Below the pieces are notes generated by a model. It saw nothing but the letters and a program-made list of their open reading frames with translations. It was not told the DNA's origin and did no database searches. 64,000 bases of DNA, taken from Lepas anatifera. Its lineage: Eukaryota > Arthropoda > Thecostraca > Lepadidae. Numbering within the stretch: position 1 is the first letter of the stretch; the number at the start of each line of letters is the position of its first letter. Shown here one piece after another: positions 49,670 to 60,762 of the stretch. Both the position numbers and the translations under genes were made by a program. Location of the stretch: contig JAOTON010000210.1 of NCBI GenBank assembly GCA_034440635.1, positions 124,001 through 188,000 of the forward strand. The letters run 5' to 3'.

Positions 49670-50108
49670 CTTAGGTGGATCCAGGATTACCCATCAGGGG
49701 GGCACCTTCCCGGGTGGGCGCCATCCGGCCCGGGGGAGGGAAGCGCCACTTTTGACCGGCAAAACCTATCAGATGGGCGCAAGGGGATGAGGTGGCTTAG
49801 TGGATAGCACCCTTGTCTTCTAAGCCACCGGTCCCGGGTTCAAGTCCCGGTGGAGCCTCTGAATAAGTCGATCTGATCCCCAAAATCCCTTCCAACAGGG
49901 TGAGAATTGGCGACGCCGTGTGACCCTGGCAGTTGGTGCGTCGTTAAACCCCAACAATTATTATTTGATGGGCGCAAAATTCTATCGGTGGGCGCCGATT
50001 TTCGCATCCTGGGGGAAGCGGCATTCAGGGGGGCGTCATTGACCTTTCAGGGGGGCGCCGAGAGTCGATCGGGGGGCACGTGCCCCCTTTCCCCTGCATC
50101 CGCCTATG
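49670..50108. mobile_element. hAT-like MITE with exact target duplication and nested SINE
   Basis: Ends CTTAGGTGGATCCAGG and, in reverse complement, CATAGGCGGATGCAGGGG. Flanked by identical ggttgaaa at 49662-49669 and 50109-50116, an 8-bp duplication of hAT type. Interior is rich in GGGCGCC. A tRNA-type SINE (49783-49965) is inserted in the middle, leaving about 255 bp of MITE. Confidence 0.87.
49783..49965 (+). mobile_element. tRNA-Arg-like SINE, best-preserved copy
   Basis: The head has GGTGGCTTAGTGGATAGCAC (A-box), the segment GTCTTCTAAGC whose 7-base loop CTTCTAA would give anticodon UCU, and CCCGGGTTCAAGTCCCGG (T arm with B-box). The body holds ATTGGCGACGCCGTGTGACC and the tail GTGCGTCGTTAAACCCCAAC. 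Related copies: 38558 (+), 58997 (-) and the fragment at 27603. Arg-UCU origin is inferred from the loop. Confidence 0.82.
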
Positions 50109-50116
50109 GGTTGAAA

Positions 50117-53050
50117 AGCTCATGGTGCCCCCCTTAAATATGGGCGGCCCACCGTCGCTGAGAATGGTAGAAAACCGTCGGAATATATATATATTTTTTT
50201 TTCCACCGTTCCGTATATTATTTCTATGCAAATACTACTTTTCCAAGGTCCAATTTTTTATAAAGGGTCGGTGAAAATTCAGTGCACTAGAATTGTCTCC
50301 GCTGGTGGCATTGCTAAAATTACATCGAACTGCATCCTTTACTTTACGTTTTCGCTTTTTACTTGTCCCGTTTGAATATCTCCGGAATACGAGGTTCAAT
50401 CATCAGCTGGCATGAAATTGTTTTGATGTCACGTGACCATGCCTCCCTGTCTGGTTTCGAGAGTGAACATACTCCATGGTAGAGTAAATCGAAGTTACTC
50501 CAAAAGAGGGGGTGGTTTTTGCACCATCACTCTTCTTTTGGCTTTACTCTATATTTTGAATACTCTTTTTGGCGGAGTGAGCGGTATATTTAAGCACACA
50601 GTAGGGAGTGTCATTACTCCCCCAGAGTGACTTTACGCTCATATTAGGGAAGATTCACTCCAATGTAGCGAGGAGCAGAAACCTCTCAGATGGTGTGTCA
50701 ATCCTCCACGAACTAGAGTACTGGCACGCTGAAACGAGATGTTAAAATTGCACCGGTTTACGCTAGATATCAGGGTGATTTTTTCTCTCAGTGTCCACTG
50801 GTATACCAGTGGACATTTTTGCGTCTTAAACCGAAATAATAGCTAGACTTAAAGTCAAGAAGCAGACCAAAGAAACGATAGGGTTAGCTCAACGAAACAG
50901 ATAAAAATATTATTCCCGCGCGCTGAAGTGTCAAATCGTTCTTGGATTCCAGGTCGCACGACGCAGCGACCGATGACGTGCAACGAGAGCTCAGCTGAAA
51001 TTCAGCCAGGTATACTGGTAGAGCAGGTACCAAAGTGTGTCCGTGGGCGGTGTTGAACCCACTGCCTACCAGGAAAGGTTGAATTTGCTGCTAATGCACT
51101 AGCTGCGTTAGCCATATATGTTCCTAAGATCTCCCTAAGATAAGCTGCGTAATCATGCGATTAGTTCTATTTCAAACGCCAAGGTATTGCATTTAATGAA
51201 CAGAGAAAGTAATTTTACTGGAATCCAGTTCCAGAATATATTCTGCAGATTAAAATCAAGCCGAATAGCACTATTCATGGCCAGCTGTGGAGACTTGATA
51301 TATTGCCTGGCTGCATTTTTAAGATTTAAGAAATTATGGGCAAGATAGACAAAGCAATTATCATAACTTTTTTCTACAGCTAAAAATATGCGTCATGTTA
51401 GGCACGTCAAAACTATCTACAAATATAGATAGCAATCCAGATAAGATGGCTTTGGTGGGAAAGGGACCAACATTAAACAAAACATTATATTGTTTTGAGC
51501 AAGGCTGGCCGATTTGGCTTGGTTTGGCTTGGCTTGTTTTCCGACCATCAACGGCAACGGGCATGCGCATCCCATGGATAGATTAAATCATTTCAGGAAA
51601 AGAGTCATACCACTGTATATGTCTCAGTAAAAAATATACGCAGTGGAGATAAGCAATAAATATTTTAAACAAGTCAGCAATGAAGTAGGGAACTGACAGG
51701 AAATATGGCTGAGTAGGTTGTGGCATGCTTACGAAATTAAACAGCCGTATTTGCCACACACCAGTCTGTCTACAAGCGTTTAGGAATGCATTGTATGTTC
51801 TTGGAATTAAAGTGAAACTACTCAATTTGACGGTGCTTACACTCGCGTACACTTCGTGAAATATATTTCCGTTCTGGAGCGCACGGGGCAGGCAAGTACA
51901 ACTTGTCTCCTCAATATCTATCGGTTTGAAAACAAAATAACAGGCAAGATGCCGTCAGAGCCAGTATGGTCCTATGTTTTATTATCGTCACCAACACGCA
52001 ATGAAATGACTTCATCTGTGTTTTTCAATGCTAATCCCCTGATGACGTCATGAGGCTAGGATAATATCAAGTTTTAAAAAGGAGGCAAGGCCAAGAGGTC
52101 AGCAGAATGTTATCTGAGGGTCAGTAATATCAAAAGGCTTTATAAACATAAGATTCTATGAGATCAGACACTTTGCAAAAGTGCCATTCAGGTTCAGGAC
52201 CACAGCAAACTAAATGCTTAGAACTGGGTATGAATTCATGCCAAACATCATTGAGTTATAGAACAAGTTATCAGTCAAGTCAAAACGTTCCTGATTCCTA
52301 AATTGTAGGATGCAAACATGTTGAGGACACTGACTGCGCATAAATCCTCTAATTACCTTATCGTGTCTAAATACCTTATCGTACCTTAGCGCTAGCAATG
52401 TGTCTAAATCCCAGAGGGCAAACTATACAAGTCAATTTGGTTTTCACTCTTTAATTCATATAAGTCTAACTGCTCCTTTCATTTAAAACTCCACATAATA
52501 ATCCAAATCAAGGATATTTTAACCTCGTTTTAATGCTAAGATACCGACCAGGTAAGGAAGCGCAGGGGCAGTGCAATCAATTTACCAATAACTTCACCTC
52601 ACATCTTTACTTTCAACACGTCCTAGCTTGTTGAAAGCTCAAGATCTGCAATTTCCCGTGTATGTGTATTGATGTCCAGCCCATCTTCAGCGCTAGCTTC
52701 ATGCTAAGTTTGGTCAAGATCTCTGACATTGTGGTTTGATATTACATTTGGCCAAACATTTCATAACTTTAATGCCTATCAAGAAGGTTTGAAATATTTT
52801 TTCTTCACCGGCCTGCCGAGTATTTCAAATGTATATCTCTCTAAATCTTAGCCAACTCGGCTAGAAAAATTCCCTGCGTTCTATAATTGCTTATATCAAA
52901 TCCTCTTAATCGTTTATTTTCCCCTTTTTCTTGACGTATGTCAGATAGGATGCACTCTCTCCTTAAGTGCATCACGATTTTGCTCAGAAGATAGCAGCAT
53001 CTATCCTTTGGCAGGCGTGATGGCGTGACCGATTGGAGGATGGTTGCAAG
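50117..53050. other. No recognised gene
   Basis: Short frames only. At 50460-50680 the motifs ACTCC and GGAGT recur with TTTTACTCTAT-like stretches, possibly a small unclassified repeat. Confidence 0.5.
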
Positions 53051-53292
53051 CAAATTAAAGAAGCCATTTTCTGCAGATGCAGCCTTTTAACTGGATATCC
53101 GTGACCTCAATCCTGGCTCGGCATCGCACGCTCGGTGCGGAAACAAACTCGGCGGGGCCCGCGCGTTCGGCACGTGTTCCGGACGTCACTGGGACATCAG
53201 CGGCGCAGCAGGCACGCTGCTTGCAGTTGCAATGTTTTCCTGTTTGACCAGTGGACCAAGGCAGCAGAAAATTGATTGTGGAAAATCCATAA

Positions 53293-53612
53293 CCCTCGCC
53301 CCACGGGGGTATCGATAGCCCCCTAAGGTTTTTTCGGGATAGCAGAAAAACGACGAGGCATAGCACCGCGGTTGAGAGCTCTTCCTCTCACCCCATCGTT
53401 TTCCCACCATCCCTGATTTTTTTACCCCGGTCACCAGGCAAGGTCAACCAAGGTCACCTCACTTCAAATTTTTGAGCTCTATAAGAGCTACATTTCTAAG
53501 TCGATCCATTTGAAACTTCCAACACTTCATGAACCCTCCAGGTTCTACAAGATGTATATCCGGGATTTTTCGATTTCGTGACCTGGAGTCACGAGGTGAT
53601 CTCTCCCATTGG
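53293..53612 (-). mobile_element. Family A TTAA-type element, 3'-end fragment
   Basis: In reverse orientation it carries the right end (CCCTCGCCCC then the degenerate palindrome around ATCGAT) and about 320 bp of the TGACCT-rich body as far as CTCTCCCATTGG, then stops. It is clearly more diverged than the two full copies. The flank reads ATAA, not TTAA. Confidence 0.82.
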
Positions 53613-53616
53613 GCAT

Positions 53617-53815
53617 TCCACGACAAATCGACAAATCGATGGGTTGAAATAACACCCTCATATCTCAGATTTTCATGAAAATTTCGGACTAGGGTTCTCA
53701 GTGGCGCTGAAAACGACTGTGGTATTTTTAGTCTCGTCCGGATAGTCATTTCGGAGTTATAGCCTCGGGCAATCCAGCATCGGACGCGTGCATCGGACTT
53801 TTCGCTTGAGTTTTT
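53617..53815. repeat. Dispersed repeat, copy 2
   Basis: Begins near CATTCCACGACAAATCGAC, directly after the broken family A fragment, and shares order and wording with 47797-47990 (ACAAATCGAC, TCATGAAAATTTCGG, GTTATAGCCTCGG). Ends are not defined. Confidence 0.3.
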
Positions 53816-53908
53816 AGGCATTTAAATGAAAGGTGGTCCTTCAATAGGTTACATGAAAATAATTGCAAAAGTGTGAACAATACAAATATGTAAGTTTAAT
53901 TATATTAG

Positions 53909-54149
53909 CACGCGCATTGACGGGGGTCTGAGCCACCTTCGCTTTGACGAGGGGGAGGAGTGGTTACCCGCCCCCCCTAAGATCTCGAGAACCACGGTAG
54001 GTAGCGAAAAACGGTAGACGGCGTTGGGTAGCCCATCCACTTCTCCATAGAAAATATTTAAACAATTTTTCAGGTCACATTTAAGGTCACAAGAGGTCAA
54101 AACATGCCGTAATAGGGATAACATATAAATTAAATTTTCGGTCATTACA

Positions 54150-54151
<2 letters not shown>
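53909..54151 (+). mobile_element. Family B TTAA-type element, 5' fragment
   Basis: Starts CACGCGCATTGACGGGGG after TTAG (a one-base change from TTAA), repeats the doubled end motif and follows copy 1 closely (AGATCTCGAGAACCACGGTAGG) until GGTCATTACATC, where it runs into a TA microsatellite. The remaining 600 bp are absent. Confidence 0.82.

Positions 54152-54238
<87 letters not shown>
54152..54238. repeat. (TA)n microsatellite
   Basis: About 40 TA units with a single G interruption near the right edge. It replaces the missing part of the family B element. Confidence 0.97.
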
Positions 54239-54239
<1 letters not shown>

Positions 54240-54368
54240 ACACTGTACTTTAAAAGATATAAACAAGGTAAAATGTAGGAGAAATATTCGTGAAGCATGT
54301 CACTGTTATTCACAAAACAGAATATCACTTCAAGAGTCTACTTCTTCACCAGTATAGTCCTCATCCTC

Positions 54369-54609
54369 ATTCCATAAGAGGAACCCATCACAGTCTTTCA
54401 CGGGTGCAGTCAGATCCTCAGTCCATAAGAGGAACCCATCACAGTCTTTCACGGGTGCAGTCAGATCCTCAGTACATAAGGGAAACCCACTGCAGCCTTT
54501 CATTGGTGCAGTCAGATCCTCAGTCCATACCTACTACAGCCTTTCATTGGTGCAGTCAGATCCTCAGTTCATACCCACTACAGCCTTTCACCGGTGCAGT
54601 CACATCCTC
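54369..54609 (+). repeat. 51/44-bp tandem repeat, five units
   Basis: Units start at 54369, 54420, 54471 (51 bp each), 54522 and 54566 (44 bp), each with CAGTCCATAAG- and TGCAGTCAGATCCTC-like parts. The first two full units are nearly identical. The 51-bp period makes an accidental 17-residue protein repeat in one frame. Confidence 0.92.
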
Positions 54610-54628
54610 AGTCCATAAGAGGAACCCG

Positions 54629-54683
<55 letters not shown>

Positions 54684-54702
54684 GGGTTCCTTATGTGGAC
54701 TG
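54609..54702. repeat. AT-cored inverted repeat, cruciform-capable
   Basis: A 50-bp pure (AT)n core at 54631-54680 is flanked by inverted arms, AAGAGGAACCCGCA on the left and TGTGGGTTCCTTATG on the right, so about 94 bp could fold into a single hairpin. The arms belong to the preceding tandem repeat, with the right one inverted. Confidence 0.88.
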
Positions 54703-55058
54703 AAAGTCTGCCTGCGCTGGTTCACTGTTGCAGATGATTACCGGCCGGCTTCATTAATCCATCCCCACGGGAGGGGAGGGGGTCTGATCGAACCCCCTCG
54801 TTTTCTTGCAAATGGTTCTGAGCCGATTCAAATGAAACACGCATCACTTCGCAGGCCTGTAAGATGATTAATTCGGTAACTTATGACAAAAAAATTGTCT
54901 TCAGGTCAGGTCAACGAGTTATGACGTCATTGGTAAACCCATATAAGGTGATAATGTTCTTCTAAAATGAGGCTGAAAAAAACAGGATGTGGTTGGACCA
55001 CAAACAGAAAAACATAATTCTAAGTTAATATCCGTAGAGCACGGTAAGGCACTTTTAG

Positions 55059-55207
55059 CAACGGCGGATTCAGAAATTCATTTGGGGGTAGGGGCTCGAG
55101 CCTCCCCGCCGGTACTTCGGGCAGCCCTTCGCCTATGTACTAACTATAGGGGCTCGGACATTGGGGGGGGCTTGAGCCCCTCTCCCTCCACCTTGGATCC
55201 GCCACTG
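55059..55207. mobile_element. hAT-like MITE, about 149 bp
   Basis: Left CAACGGCGGATTCAG and reverse-complemented right CAGTGGCGGATCCAAGG. Flanks acttttag and gcttccag agree at 5 of 8. The interior has GGGGCTCGAGCC and GGGCTTGAGCCCC blocks. Confidence 0.5.
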
Positions 55208-55621
55208 GCTTCCAGCACATTTTTTCACTTCACTTCCAGTTCCCGAGATGGTGGGGGAGGGGTTCGGATCGGACCCCCAGGCGGTGGTGAGTAGGGAAAG
55301 ACTCCATCCGGTGTCGGTGCGGGAAAACAATTATCCGCACTTTCCAAACTTCTGGGGATAATCGTACTTGAGGAGTTGGGAGTTTTCTTCGTTCCTCATA
55401 AGCTTTAATTTGGGTTTCGCAGCTCTGCCGCACCAGGCAAGCCTCCCGTCTCGCAGTTGAAACAGTGCAGTGGCACTTGCGGCTTAGGATGCCATCTTTT
55501 TGTCTGAAAGTCTTAATACCCTAAAATGTTTTGACACGTTTGGCACGTTGCACTCTTCTTCTGTCGGCTCTCACTCATCGGTACTCGCTCATGGTGCCTT
55601 CTAGGTGCCTGGTATTGTCGC

Positions 55622-56460
55622 CTTTCTGCTCAGGCGTTCTATGGAGAGATCATATCGGACAGTTTCAATATTGGGCATGGTACCAGACAAGGTGCGATAT
55701 TGTGTCCGACACTCGCTATTGTGTTTTTCAAACCTATAGCAGAACAATAAGATAGAAGCAACTTCTCCTCAATGCGCATGTCTCAGCCATATGCTAAGCA
55801 GATGACCTTTTACTGATTTGACCAATGCTGTGGTAGTCGATTGGTCAATGGATCAATGGATGACCAATGAGCAATGCTAAATACCTTGATAAATTGCTGA
55901 ATATTGTTGAGTAATTCGCTGATGGCTGGATGCCGGATTTATCTATCGCAATCCCTTGAAAACAAAAAGTCACTGCGTTATTTTTGGGAGAGAGCAGCTT
56001 TCCCGACCTCCGATATGGTACATTTAGGGCCACCAATTGAAAGAGTGTAATGCTACTGAACACTTGGGTGCCATCGTGTGGTCTGAACTGAGTGACACAA
56101 CACATGCACATTACCGGATCAGGCGGGCCCGTAGCGCTTTTTATGGCCTCTCTCCTGTCGGAGTGTTCAGCAAAAACTTTTCTCCGGCTTATAAGGCTTA
56201 TCTCTAGGAGACAGTAGTCTTCGCCGCCCTGTGTTTTTTATGCAAAATTGCTGCCCTGAACCAGAATGTTGATACAATGCTAGAAAAACTCTAGTCTAGG
56301 TGTATTAAAGCTGCCCTTTGGTTAACCTAAATTTGATCACCACCCGGCCTTATTAGCCGCGCTGAACATTCCAACAGCACAAGTACTGCTGATGTAATCG
56401 GTTCTGCACGGGCTGGTGATTCTTTCTAGTTACATCACCGTCTCCATAAGGCACATTTAA
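55622..56460 (+). pseudogene. Decayed LINE reverse transcriptase
   Basis: Conceptual translation in shifting frames shows a reverse transcriptase remnant. First block: AFYGEIISDSFNIGHGTRQG followed by AILCPTLA (55634-55745), the palm region with RQG. A frameshifted catalytic block is at 55790-55820 (YA, two extra bases, then ADDLLLI). Third block: HYRIRRARSAFYGLSPVGVF with SPAYKAYL (about 56108-56200). Then CIKAALWLT (about 56305) and ALLAALNIPTAQVLL (about 56350-56395). These match, in order, the family pattern of animal non-LTR elements with RIRRAR-AFYGL and CIKAALGL motifs. At least three frameshifts and several stops rule out function. It differs from the jockey-like remnant at 19273, so two LINE lineages are present. 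Confidence 0.8.
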
Positions 56461-56870
56461 GGGGCATGACCCTGACTTGCGCACCTCTAGAGATGCAATG
56501 GCCAGTGTTGGAATTCGGCTATAAATTATTGAACAACAACTTTGGAACTTTGCTTTGTGTAGCGGTAGGTAATGTTGATGCCAATGTTCATGTGAGCAAT
56601 GTCCTGCAGGTGGACTTGGGCGGGATATATAGGGCGGGAGAAATCAGCACCCTTCCCTCATCTTCCTACCGATGATACCAACAGCATATTCTGGAGGAAC
56701 AGAATTACGTTAGTTAATTGACCCCCTGTCTAACCCACTTACGTCCGCTTTTCTCCTGGTGAAATAGCTTCACAGATTTTTACTCGAGTGTTTGCTCGAT
56801 ATAGCGGTTCAGGGATGAAAGCATTTGCTCTGAGTCGAACATGTCTCAACTTCTTTTTATGATGTCTTAA

Positions 56871-57360
56871 CACGCGCAGTGAAGAGGGACCTGGTGTCAA
56901 CACGCAGTGGAAGGGGCCAAAATTGCTCTGCTCTCTGAGATCATAGCCTACTATTGGAAAATATTGACCTAGGTCAATATTTTCCAAACAAACGATGACA
57001 TGAAGGTCAAATCGGAGCCATGCTGGGGACCTTTTGGGGGAATGCCGTCATTATGCGGAAAAACCGCAAATAGACCAAAAAAGTGGACTAAAGCCACAGA
57101 GGGGAAGGCAGTGTTCTCTGCTCTCACACAATGTTCTGTGATTTTTCGGGGTCGAGGTCGTTCCAGGTCATTGACATGTGGTGTTACAATATTATGTATT
57201 CCTTACAATTTAAACTGGAACGAGCACTTTGGCCGCTGTTGGGCGGGAAGTGAAGAGTTGACCTTGAAATATGAACCAGACTCCGAATCAGTGTATTTAC
57301 AATCATCCGGGATCAGTCAAGGCTCTTCATGGCTGACCATCAAATACATATATTAAATGG
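56871..57360 (+). mobile_element. TTAA-type TGACCT-rich element, family C, left end
   Basis: After TTAA at 56867-56870 comes CACGCGCAGTGAAGAGGG, and 30 bases later a second copy AACACGCAGTGGAAGGGG, the same doubled-end design as families A and B. A perfect palindrome follows, then a body with AGGTCATTGACATG and AGTTGACCTTG. I could not find a matching right end; the end coordinate given is arbitrary and the element may run beyond 58 kb, where TGACCT-type hexamers continue. Confidence 0.55.
56954..56987. repeat. Perfect 34-bp palindrome
   Basis: Each half-arm is 17 bases, TTGGAAAATATTGACCT, followed by its exact reverse complement. The centre is TGACCTAGGTCA, two abutting nuclear-receptor-type half sites pointing outward. 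Confidence 0.97.
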
Positions 57361-58990
57361 GTAAAATACACCATCTTCATAACTGAGGTAATTAGAACAC
57401 ATGCATAACTAAAACTCAGCCAGAAAGTCTTAAATAATTCATAATTTCACAAGAAAGTCCTTAAAACACGTTTAAACGTGGCTTGGCTTGAGGCATCAGG
57501 CGATAGCGGATTGGACTTGATTGCGCCAATACTGGCTACTCGCCGTTACCCAGCACTAGTTCTCGCACGTACAGGTCGAAGTTGATGTACTTGTCTCATG
57601 TCATAGCGGTGCTTGGCGGACATAAGCAGACGTCGCAACTCGCTCGGTTAGTTCGTGATGACCACATTTCGCACAAGACACAATTGATGGTATCTCATGT
57701 GCTTATCCACATGAGGAAGTTCAAGATGACGCACCTTATAAGCTCGATCTTTCTTTTGCAAGTGAGTAATCGAGCCGATAATTTTTTTATTCTATGAAGC
57801 TGAGTTGTGCTGGACGTTTTGTAAATGGAAATGCTCTATCAAATCGATGAAATGCATGACTCACGCGTTAATGATTGGTTTTAGTATCGAATGAGGGATG
57901 ACATGCTTCACATAGATGAGACCAATCAGCATTCCAGTGCATTCCTTGACAGCGTTGTAATCATGGGCTTAGTAGGTCAGGTGTATGTCCATATACAGAT
58001 CTCCACATCTTGCTCTCAGTGAAAGCAAAGTTGACTACTCAAATGCTGATAGAGGGAAGTCCCGGAGCATATCTGTACTTGCAAAGCAATGACTGGGTCT
58101 TATATGCGCTTAATTTTAGACCGTTTTGGGAAAACCAATCAAACAGAAGTACCAACTCACTTTAAAGGTATCTGATCATGTCCATGGCCGTTTGTTTTGT
58201 GCCAGATATCCGAATTGGGCTAGCGTCCGCGTACTGAATAATTTTTTAACCATGAACTCTGACCTTGATCTGAGACCTCGACCTTAACATTGTGTTACCT
58301 CATGTCATTGCCTGACGTCATGATGTCATTACATAATACACGCCATACTGATGACGTCATCTGGCCGGAAGCGCTGGGGTCCATGACCCTGAAAGTGCTG
58401 GTAGGACCTTGACATTGACCTTCATGTAAGGGGATTTTAAAATATAAAATCAATTTTATGGTGTTATAACGTCACCACTCGGTCTGCAATGCAGGTGCAC
58501 TGGACGATGTGAAAGTTTAGTTCTAACTTCAAAAGGATGTGAGTAAAAAATGATAAACATATTTGTACGATTATTTCACCAATTCACACCTCCATCAATT
58601 ATCATCAATGGAGCCAAGTAATGTTTTCTGGCTGCAACTGGTTATCTGCCCCCTGGGGGGACTCCCACCTCTCCACGGTACGTTTTAGATGTCGACTATT
58701 TTGTATTGATAAATTATTAAACTTCTTTGAATAATGATTATGAATAGTTTGTAATAATTTTATATTGTATTAAGCTTGTCTTATGAGAAAATAATGTACA
58801 TAATAAAACCATTCAGTGTAATTTGATTAAATTCGAGACACGGTTTCTGTTTTTAAGTGAAATGAATTTTTCAGTCCTTTTGGAACCTATAATTGGTTGT
58901 GAATTATGGGGAAAAGTCCCTAGTCCCGTAGAGCGACCTTTCTAAAGGGAATGTGACCCCTTTATGCTTGGATTTGAATAAAGATAGGAA
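57361..58990. other. No recognised gene
   Basis: AT-rich; short frames only. TGACCTTG-type hexamers cluster at 58260-58430, which may be the continuation of the family C element. Confidence 0.45.
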
Positions 58991-58996
58991 ATTGAT

Positions 58997-59173
58997 TATT
59001 ATTAGGGTTAAACGACGCACCAAATGCCAAGGTCATATGGCGCTGCCAACTCTCACCCAGTTGGGAGGGATTTGGGGAATCAGATCAACTTGTTCAGAGA
59101 CTCCGCCGGGACTTGAAACCGGGACCGGTGGCTTAAAAGACAGGAATTTTATCCACTAAGCCACCCATCCCCC
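58997..59173 (-). mobile_element. tRNA-Arg-like SINE
   Basis: On the minus strand it reads GATGGGTGGCTTAGTGGATA (A-box), CTGTCTTTTAAGCCACCGG, CCCGGTTTCAAGTCCCGG (T arm) and the tail GGTGCGTCGTTTAACCC. It matches the copy at 49783 from end to end. Confidence 0.85.
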
Positions 59174-60680
59174 AAAGAAAGGAAATTGAAGCCAACGGTA
59201 TAACCTCTTTTCAGACCTGTCCCAGAACTCACCCGTTGCAGGCAAATAGGAAGAAGCCCTCCCCCCGGCCCTGCAGCGGCGGCAGAGCAGTAATCACCGG
59301 ACAGCTGGCGTACTCTGTAAGGCTCCTCGGGGACTGGAAGGGGAGACGCGAGAGTGGTGCCTTAAAAAGAAGTACCCTCATGAAGCTCCGTTGCTCCTAA
59401 AAAGGTGACTTCTGAGAGAAACGAAACTTGAATCCAGGGGTGTTTTGGTTATGCTATACGCAACAGAAATATGGAAGCATCATATCCCACAGAGGTGCCA
59501 TATTCATTTGGGTCTCAAATACTAATCATATTTTGAGCGTGCTGCTCAAGATAATTTATTGCGCCATCTACCTGAGTAATCTAGGGGTATTTCAAGCGAT
59601 GTCTTCGTCGTCTCAAAGCAAAAATAAGGCTTTGAAAGTTTCCGAGAGTTTGCGCCTTATATATGTACGGATTGTTTTTGTAGCGGATCAAGAATGATTT
59701 GGTTTGTCTGAAGAAATAAATAGCGTGTTTAATAGAAAAGTCAAGGTTTACTTATAATACCAGGAAATAGGTCTTCATAAAAAGTCAAATTGCATTATCA
59801 TAAACAAACAATGTTTTTACCTTATGCAAGGGATGTAGGCTCTATATAGGGTATTCGAAGACACAAATATGGGTTTACTACTAAGAACTGCCTCGCAGTG
59901 CATTTCGATAAGAGAAGGCAAAATTCATAGTTCTGAGAACCCGTGGCTTTGTGTGCCGATAGATATTAATAACCCGTAAGCTGACCACTGAATTGCAGTA
60001 TCTGTGCCAAAGGATGAAGACCTAAAAGCCTTTGATTGGTCACATACCCGCTATCCATTTTGCGGCGTGATTTATGCTAAGATTACCTACATACGTTGCC
60101 AGACGACAAGCAAGGGAGGGCAAAGACTTATTTCCTGGTCACCCCATGGTAAAAACTGAAAGCCAGTCAGATTAAGCCTTGACACATCAAAGCCTGCATT
60201 ATATTTTCACCGCACAAGGACTTTACTTTGAACGATACCACGCCGCTGTTGGTCCTTGTGGTCACGGTGCAGGACACGGTGGGCGGTGACTCCAGAGGCC
60301 CGGTCGGCGGCGTCCCTGCCGCTCTGTCGCCCCCCAGCGGCTGCAGTGATGCCATGCATGCAATAGCTGCAGAGACAAGTGGCTTGCATTTGCCACGGCC
60401 CGTCTCGGACGTCAGCCGGCACCGTCACACACACACGGAAAGGTGATCTCAGGAGCCAGATGGCACGTTGGTCTGGCCCGTTGGGGACGACGTCGACGTC
60501 ATTTCCCGGACATGGCACCAACACTAACCAGTATCGAACTCAGTTTGCATTATGCACGTTCTCTTGCTTTGACCGGACACTGCCTCGGCTTTTTTCGTAC
60601 CTAGCACCACCTAGGGACAGGGGTATCCGACCGGACCCCCTACGATCTTGGGAACCGGAAGTGTTGTGGAAAAAGTGAAA
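59174..60680. other. No recognised gene
   Basis: Short frames only. A GC-rich patch at 60240-60500 has overlapping frames on both strands without recognisable domains. Confidence 0.5.
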
Positions 60681-60688
60681 CGATGCTG

Positions 60689-60762
60689 GAGAGAGAGCGA
60701 GAGCGGGAGCGGGAGCGAGAGAAAGAGAGGGAGAGAGAGAGAGAAAGGGAGAGAGAGAGAGC
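60689..60762 (+). repeat. (GA)n purine-rich microsatellite
   Basis: Almost unbroken GAGA/GAGC/GGGA on the plus strand, so the minus-strand frame gives a Ser/Pro/Leu string with no biological meaning. Mirror-symmetric purine tracts like this can form triplex DNA. Confidence 0.95.

Noticed and set aside
53900..54328. 142-codon minus-strand frame with a long Ile-Tyr repeat
   Set aside because: It reads through the (TA)n microsatellite and a transposon fragment; the repeat is an artefact of TA units.
54290..54703. 137-codon frame with 17-residue repeats
   Set aside because: It reflects a 51-bp non-coding tandem repeat whose later units shrink to 44 bp, breaking the periodicity.
57000..57356. 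118-codon plus-strand frame starting next to the palindrome
   Set aside because: It lies in the body of a TGACCT-rich TTAA element and shows no domain or codon pattern typical of a gene.
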